9,767 nt of DNA from positions 1-9,767 of the forward strand of contig CAVQQX010000035.1 in assembly GCA_963714645.1 (NCBI GenBank). The letters are read 5' to 3'. Each line of letters begins with the position of its first letter. Positions within the stretch are counted from its first letter, which is position 1. Source of the DNA: RPQJ01 sp963714645 (lineage in GTDB: Bacteria > Pseudomonadota > Gammaproteobacteria > Steroidobacterales > Steroidobacteraceae). A program made the position numbers and the translations under genes. Below, one piece after another: positions 6,766-9,767 of this stretch. A model generated the notes under the pieces. It did no database searches, was not told the origin of the DNA, and worked only from the letters and a program-made list of their open reading frames with translations.

Positions 6766-6788
6766 GGGTCCGGTATCATTTGCCGACA
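6766..6788 (+). promoter_or_regulatory. Candidate promoter of the 167-aa protein gene
   Basis: The box reads GGGTCCGG, then TATCAT (6774-6779, five of six -10 consensus bases), then TTGCCGACA. The -35 at 17 nt spacing (TGGCCC, 6751-6756) is poor, so activation by a regulator or another sigma factor is possible. The leader to the ATG at 6848 would be about 60 nt. Confidence 0.45.
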
Positions 6789-6834
6789 TCGATTCCGGGG
6801 GATGCCCCACGCAGGCGCAGGCGGCCGCCGGGTC

Positions 6835-6841
6835 AGGGGAG
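6835..6841 (+). promoter_or_regulatory. Ribosome binding site deciding the 6848 start
   Basis: AGGGGAG is close to the Shine-Dalgarno consensus and ends 6 nt before the ATG at 6848. It favours this start over the in-frame GTG at 6626, which would place the promoter candidate inside the coding sequence. Confidence 0.7.
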
Positions 6842-6847
6842 CAGGCA

Positions 6848-7351
6848 ATGTTGACCCGCGAAAAGCTCACGATCGTGCAGTGGCAGGCCGTGCGCAACAC
6901 GCCCCACCACGTCATCGTGGCCGTGTCGGCCGCCGGAGGCAGCCCGTTCGACGAAATGCTCGAGCGTGCCGCCGGGCTGCAGGCGATCGTCGACGCCATC
7001 AACAGCACTCACCCGCTGGTGCGCGCGGTCGCGGACGGTCCGCAGATCATGCACGCGCAGGACGACATCCGCCGCTGGTACTACACCCTCGACGATGCGC
7101 ACCGCACGCCGCAGACGCTGCAGGAAAAAGCGCTCGAGGCCGCGCAGCACGCGCTCGACGCGCTCGTCACGCAAGGCAACATCGACGACGTGCTGCATTA
7201 CGGCGAGTTCGTCCTCGCGCTCGCGAATCGGGTCGCCCGTGCTGCCCGGGAAGGCGACGTACTCGGTCTCGGTGGCGAACTCGTGAGTGCCGGCGAGCGG
7301 CAGTTCCTCGAGCGCCTCGACCGGCTGGTGAGCGAGCGCCGCCGGCGCTAG
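6848..7351 (+). CDS. Uncharacterised 167-aa helical protein
   Basis: A soluble, charge-rich, mostly alpha-helical protein with no signal peptide or membrane segment. It opens MLTREKLTIVQWQAVRNTPH, followed by VIVAVSAAGGSPFDEMLERAAGL, a middle part with DDIRRWYYTL and QEKALEAAQHALDAL, and a C-terminal block EFVLALANRVARAAREGD then LGLGGELVSAGERQFLERL. The ending (A-x-x-VA-x-A-x-EG...LG-GG...VS-x-x-E-x-x-x-L) recalls small unnamed bacterial proteins of about 180 aa that are vaguely TerB-like in layout. This is from memory and unverified. I do not assign a function. It has its own promoter candidate and ribosome binding site, diverges from the M48-ptrB operon and converges with the exporter gene, 20 nt from its stop. 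Codon use matches its neighbours. Confidence 0.85.
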   Translation: MLTREKLTIVQWQAVRNTPHHVIVAVSAAGGSPFDEMLERAAGLQAIVDAINSTHPLVRAVADGPQIMHAQDDIRRWYYTLDDAHRTPQTLQEKALEAAQHALDALVTQGNIDDVLHYGEFVLALANRVARAAREGDVLGLGGELVSAGERQFLERLDRLVSERRRR

Positions 7352-7371
7352 GATCGCTCCGCGGACGCCGA

Positions 7372-9767
7372 TCAGGCGCCGGCCACGGTCGCCGCGGGCT
7401 TCGGCTTGCGGGCGCGATCGCCGACCAGATAGGCCGCGAGCGCCGGCAGCAGCAGGACCGCGCCGAACGCGTTCACCAGGAACATGAAGCACAGCAGGAT
7501 GCCCATGTCCGCCTGGAACTTGAGCGCCGAGAATGTCCAGGTCGCCACCGATACCGTCATCGTGACGGCCGTGAAGATCGAGGCCGTGCCGCGCTGCTTG
7601 AGCGCCTCGACGAACGCGTCCTTGAGCGCGTAGCCGTTGTCCTCCATCTCGTGCTTCATGCGCTCGAACAGGTAGATTCCGTAGTCGACGCCGACGCCGA
7701 CGCCGAGCGCCACCACCGGCAGCGTGTTGACCTTGACGCCGATGCCGAGGATCGCCATCAGCGCGTTGCAGAGGATGGTGACGAGCGCGAGCGGCAGGAT
7801 GATGCAGAGCGTGATCGGGAACGAACGGAACATGATCAGGCACAGCAGCATCACGGACGCGAACAGCGCGAGATTCACCCACTTGTCGGCCGCCTGCACG
7901 GCCTCGTTCGTCGCTGCCATCACGCCCACGTTGCCGCTCGCGAGGCGGAACGTCACGCGGTCGGTGTCGCCACCCGCCGCCTTGAAGTCCTTCACCTTCT
8001 GGACGATGTGCTCGATGGTCTGCGCCTGGTGGTCGCTCGTGTACACGCTGATCGGCATCGCCGTGCAGCGCGAGTTCATGAACTCGTTGCCGAGTCGCGT
8101 CGCGTAGCCCACGCCCTGCGCGATCTGCGCGCGGCTCTCGGGCAGCATCCGCCACTTGGCGTAGGTCTCGGCGAACGACTGCGTCATCGACTTGACGAAG
8201 CCCGCGAGGCTGCGCACCGTCGCGACGCCGTCGACCTGGCGCATCTGGAACTCGAAGTCCTCGATCTTGTCCATCACCGCGCGGTCGACGCAGGGCGAGT
8301 CTTCCTCGTCCGCGGGCTTCGCCTCGGCGATCACCTGCAACAGGTCGACCCCTATCGCGAAGTGGCCCACGATCATCGCGACATCCCGGTTGTAGCGGGA
8401 ATCGGCACGCAGCTCGGGCACGCCCTTGCCGAGGTCGCCGATGTGCAGGTGGCGCGCCTGCGATAGCCCGAAGGCCAGCAGCGCCAGGCCGATCAGGATC
8501 GACACCCAGCCGACCTTCTTGGTCGCGAGCGGCCCGATGCGCTCCCAGAGCCAGTCGCCGGCCGTCTCCTTGCCCGCGAGCTTCGAGGCCTGCTCGGGCG
8601 TGAACCGATAGTACGACAGCAGGATCGGCAACAGCATCTTGTTGGTGATGATCATCACCGTGACGCCGATCGTGGCGGTGTAAGCGAGTTCGCGCACGAT
8701 CTCGATCTCGACGAACGCGATCACCATGAAGCCGAGGGCGTTCGCCAGCAGCGCCATCGCGCCGGGAATGAACAGCTTCTGGAACGAATGCGTCGAGGCC
8801 GTGACGCCGTCAGCGCCGTGCAGCGTTTCCAGCCGCCATGCGTTGGTCATCTGGACGGCGTGTGACACCGCGATCGAGAAGATCAGGAACGGCACCAGGA
8901 TGGACATCGGGTCCAGGCCCAGCCCGAACAGCGGCAGCAGGCCGAGCAGCCAGATCACGGGCACGATCGCACAGATCAGCGCGAGCGCGGTGATCATCAG
9001 CGAGCCGGAATACCAGTAGAGCAGCAGCGACGTGATCACGAACGCGAGCCCGAAGAACACGAGCACGCCGGCGGCTCCGTGCGCGATGTCACTCACGGAC
9101 TTCGCGAAGCCGATGATGTAGACCCCGGTCCGCTCGGTCCGGTACTTGCCGCGGATTTCCTCGAGCGTGCGGCCGACCTGCTGCAGGTCGAGCCGCTCGC
9201 CGGTCTCCGGATCCGTCTCCATCAGCGTCGCGACGACCATCGCCGCCGTCTGGTCGTTCGATACGAGGCGCCCGATCCAGTCGGACTTCATCAGGTTGTC
9301 CTTGACCTTCGCGAGCTGCTCGGGCGTCCCGGTGAAGTCGGCGGAGACGATGTTGCCGCCGCGGAAGCCGTCCTCGACGACTTCGTTGTAGCGCACGTTC
9401 GAGGTGAACAGCGACGAGACCGAGCTGCGTTCGACGCCGGGGACGTAGAAGACGTCCTCGGTCACCTTGCGCAGCGTGTCCATGAACTCCTTGTCGTAGA
9501 TGTCGCCGCGCTCGTTGCGCAGCGCCACCAGGATCTTGTTCGCGCCGCCGAAGTCCGCCTGGTACTCGAGGAACGTCGCCATGTACGGGTGCTTGAGCGG
9601 GATCATCTTCGTGAACGCCGCCTGCACGCGCAGCTGGCTCGCCATCCCGGCGAGCAGCACGGTGATCACGATGAACAGGATCAGCAGCGGCTTCCGATGG
9701 CGGAAGATCCAGTACGAGATCTTGCCGACCCAGTCGGCCGAGAACTGCTGCTGCCGGATCTCGGTCC
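7372..9767 (-). CDS. RND/MMPL-family exporter (COG1033, HAE3-like), 5' end beyond the window
   Basis: 797 residues are visible in one open frame to the right edge. The first are TEIRQQQFSADWVGKISYWI, so only a few N-terminal residues should be missing from a family of about 800-850 aa. The layout is the RND duplication: TM1 (PLLILFIVITVLLAG), a large periplasmic loop, a bundle of about five helices (from VLVFFGLAFVITSLLLYWY to MLLPILLSYY), then a second TM, loop and bundle ending VLLLPALAAYLV. The second half carries GVGVGVDYGIYLFERMKHEM with Asp at visible residue 694 (bases 7684-7686), a likely proton-relay residue by analogy with MMPL proteins. The matching place in the first half is FLIFSIAVSHAVQMTNAW, without the Asp-Tyr pair. 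Members are proton-driven inner-membrane exporters of lipids or hydrophobic compounds; the substrate here is unknown. The stop is followed 20 nt later by the end of the convergent 167-aa gene. Confidence 0.92.
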   Translation of the reverse strand, partial: TEIRQQQFSADWVGKISYWIFRHRKPLLILFIVITVLLAGMASQLRVQAAFTKMIPLKHPYMATFLEYQADFGGANKILVALRNERGDIYDKEFMDTLRKVTEDVFYVPGVERSSVSSLFTSNVRYNEVVEDGFRGGNIVSADFTGTPEQLAKVKDNLMKSDWIGRLVSNDQTAAMVVATLMETDPETGERLDLQQVGRTLEEIRGKYRTERTGVYIIGFAKSVSDIAHGAAGVLVFFGLAFVITSLLLYWYSGSLMITALALICAIVPVIWLLGLLPLFGLGLDPMSILVPFLIFSIAVSHAVQMTNAWRLETLHGADGVTASTHSFQKLFIPGAMALLANALGFMVIAFVEIEIVRELAYTATIGVTVMIITNKMLLPILLSYYRFTPEQASKLAGKETAGDWLWERIGPLATKKVGWVSILIGLALLAFGLSQARHLHIGDLGKGVPELRADSRYNRDVAMIVGHFAIGVDLLQVIAEAKPADEEDSPCVDRAVMDKIEDFEFQMRQVDGVATVRSLAGFVKSMTQSFAETYAKWRMLPESRAQIAQGVGYATRLGNEFMNSRCTAMPISVYTSDHQAQTIEHIVQKVKDFKAAGGDTDRVTFRLASGNVGVMAATNEAVQAADKWVNLALFASVMLLCLIMFRSFPITLCIILPLALVTILCNALMAILGIGVKVNTLPVVALGVGVGVDYGIYLFERMKHEMEDNGYALKDAFVEALKQRGTASIFTAVTMTVSVATWTFSALKFQADMGILLCFMFLVNAFGAVLLLPALAAYLVGDRARKPKPAATVAGA

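Larger units (their letters stand above)
6504..6847. other. Divergent intergenic region, no gene found
   Basis: This 344-bp gap separates the M48 gene (leftward) from the 167-aa gene (rightward). It has mirrored promoter-like boxes near each end (6548-6572 and 6766-6788), an AT-rich island at 6641-6676 in an otherwise GC-rich stretch, and a hairpin at 6734-6749. An open frame crosses it in phase with the downstream gene from 6626, but it has no ribosome binding site and contains the likely promoter, so I do not extend the gene into it. No RNA gene is recognisable. Confidence 0.6.

Noticed and set aside
6626..6847. N-terminal extension of the 167-aa protein to GTG 6626
   Set aside because: It lacks a ribosome binding site and would contain the TATCAT promoter candidate; AGGGGAG at 6835-6841 marks ATG 6848 as the start.
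7352..7373. GATCG...CGATC inverted repeat between the convergent stops as a bidirectional terminator
   Set aside because: The stem is only 5 bp with a 12-nt loop and no T tract, too weak to call.
7684..7710. Tandem GACGCC repeat (GACGCCGACGCCGACGCC on the plus strand)
   Set aside because: It encodes the VGVGVG run of the exporter's conserved motif, so protein conservation explains it.
6424..8466. A 680-codon plus-strand frame across the M48, 167-aa and exporter genes
   Set aside because: It crosses three better-supported genes and intergenic DNA, with a low-complexity Arg/His/Asp-rich product.

Overview
The window reads as proteobacterial chromosome, but in two unlike parts. From about position 645 rightward the DNA is very GC-rich (roughly 65-78% by eye over the lines I counted), with long ORFs and household genes typical of Beta-/Gammaproteobacteria: a DUF1840-type fragment, peptidyl-dipeptidase Dcp, oligopeptidase B, an M48 lipoprotein peptidase and an RND/MMPL exporter. 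Positions 1-600 are about 51% GC by my count and carry a tRNA-Lys(CUU) and the 3' end of a GarR-type reductase gene, as in many Burkholderiales. I cannot name a genus.

Layout. 1-54: possible N-terminus of a minus-strand gene running off the left edge. 111-398 (minus): a tRNA-Lys(CUU) unit with a sigma70-like promoter, a long leader containing a MITE-like inverted-repeat segment, the tRNA with encoded CCA, and a strong intrinsic terminator. 413-852: two gene remnants fused head to head, a garR 3' fragment (minus) and a DUF1840 3' fragment (plus), joined at a perfect 7-1-7 bp palindrome where base composition also changes. 855-1226 (plus): a small four-helix membrane protein starting just after the DUF1840 stop. 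1326-3512 (plus): Dcp with a signal peptide. 3583-6503 (minus): a two-gene operon of an M48 lipoprotein protease followed 17 nt later by oligopeptidase B. 6504-6847: a divergent intergenic region with mirrored promoter-like boxes. 6848-7351 (plus): an uncharacterised 167-aa protein. 7372-9767 (minus): a nearly complete RND/MMPL-family exporter whose 5' end lies past the right edge.

Functionally, Dcp (removes C-terminal dipeptides, probably periplasmic), oligopeptidase B (cuts after basic residues, probably cytoplasmic) and the M48 lipoprotein (envelope quality control) form a peptide- and protein-turnover cluster. The exporter and the 167-aa gene converge with only 20 nt between their stops.

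I see no CRISPR array, toxin-antitoxin pair, defence system, transposase or phage gene. The most noteworthy point is the 636-650 junction, which may be a real rearrangement or an assembly/amplification chimera. I do not think this window holds a new biological system.
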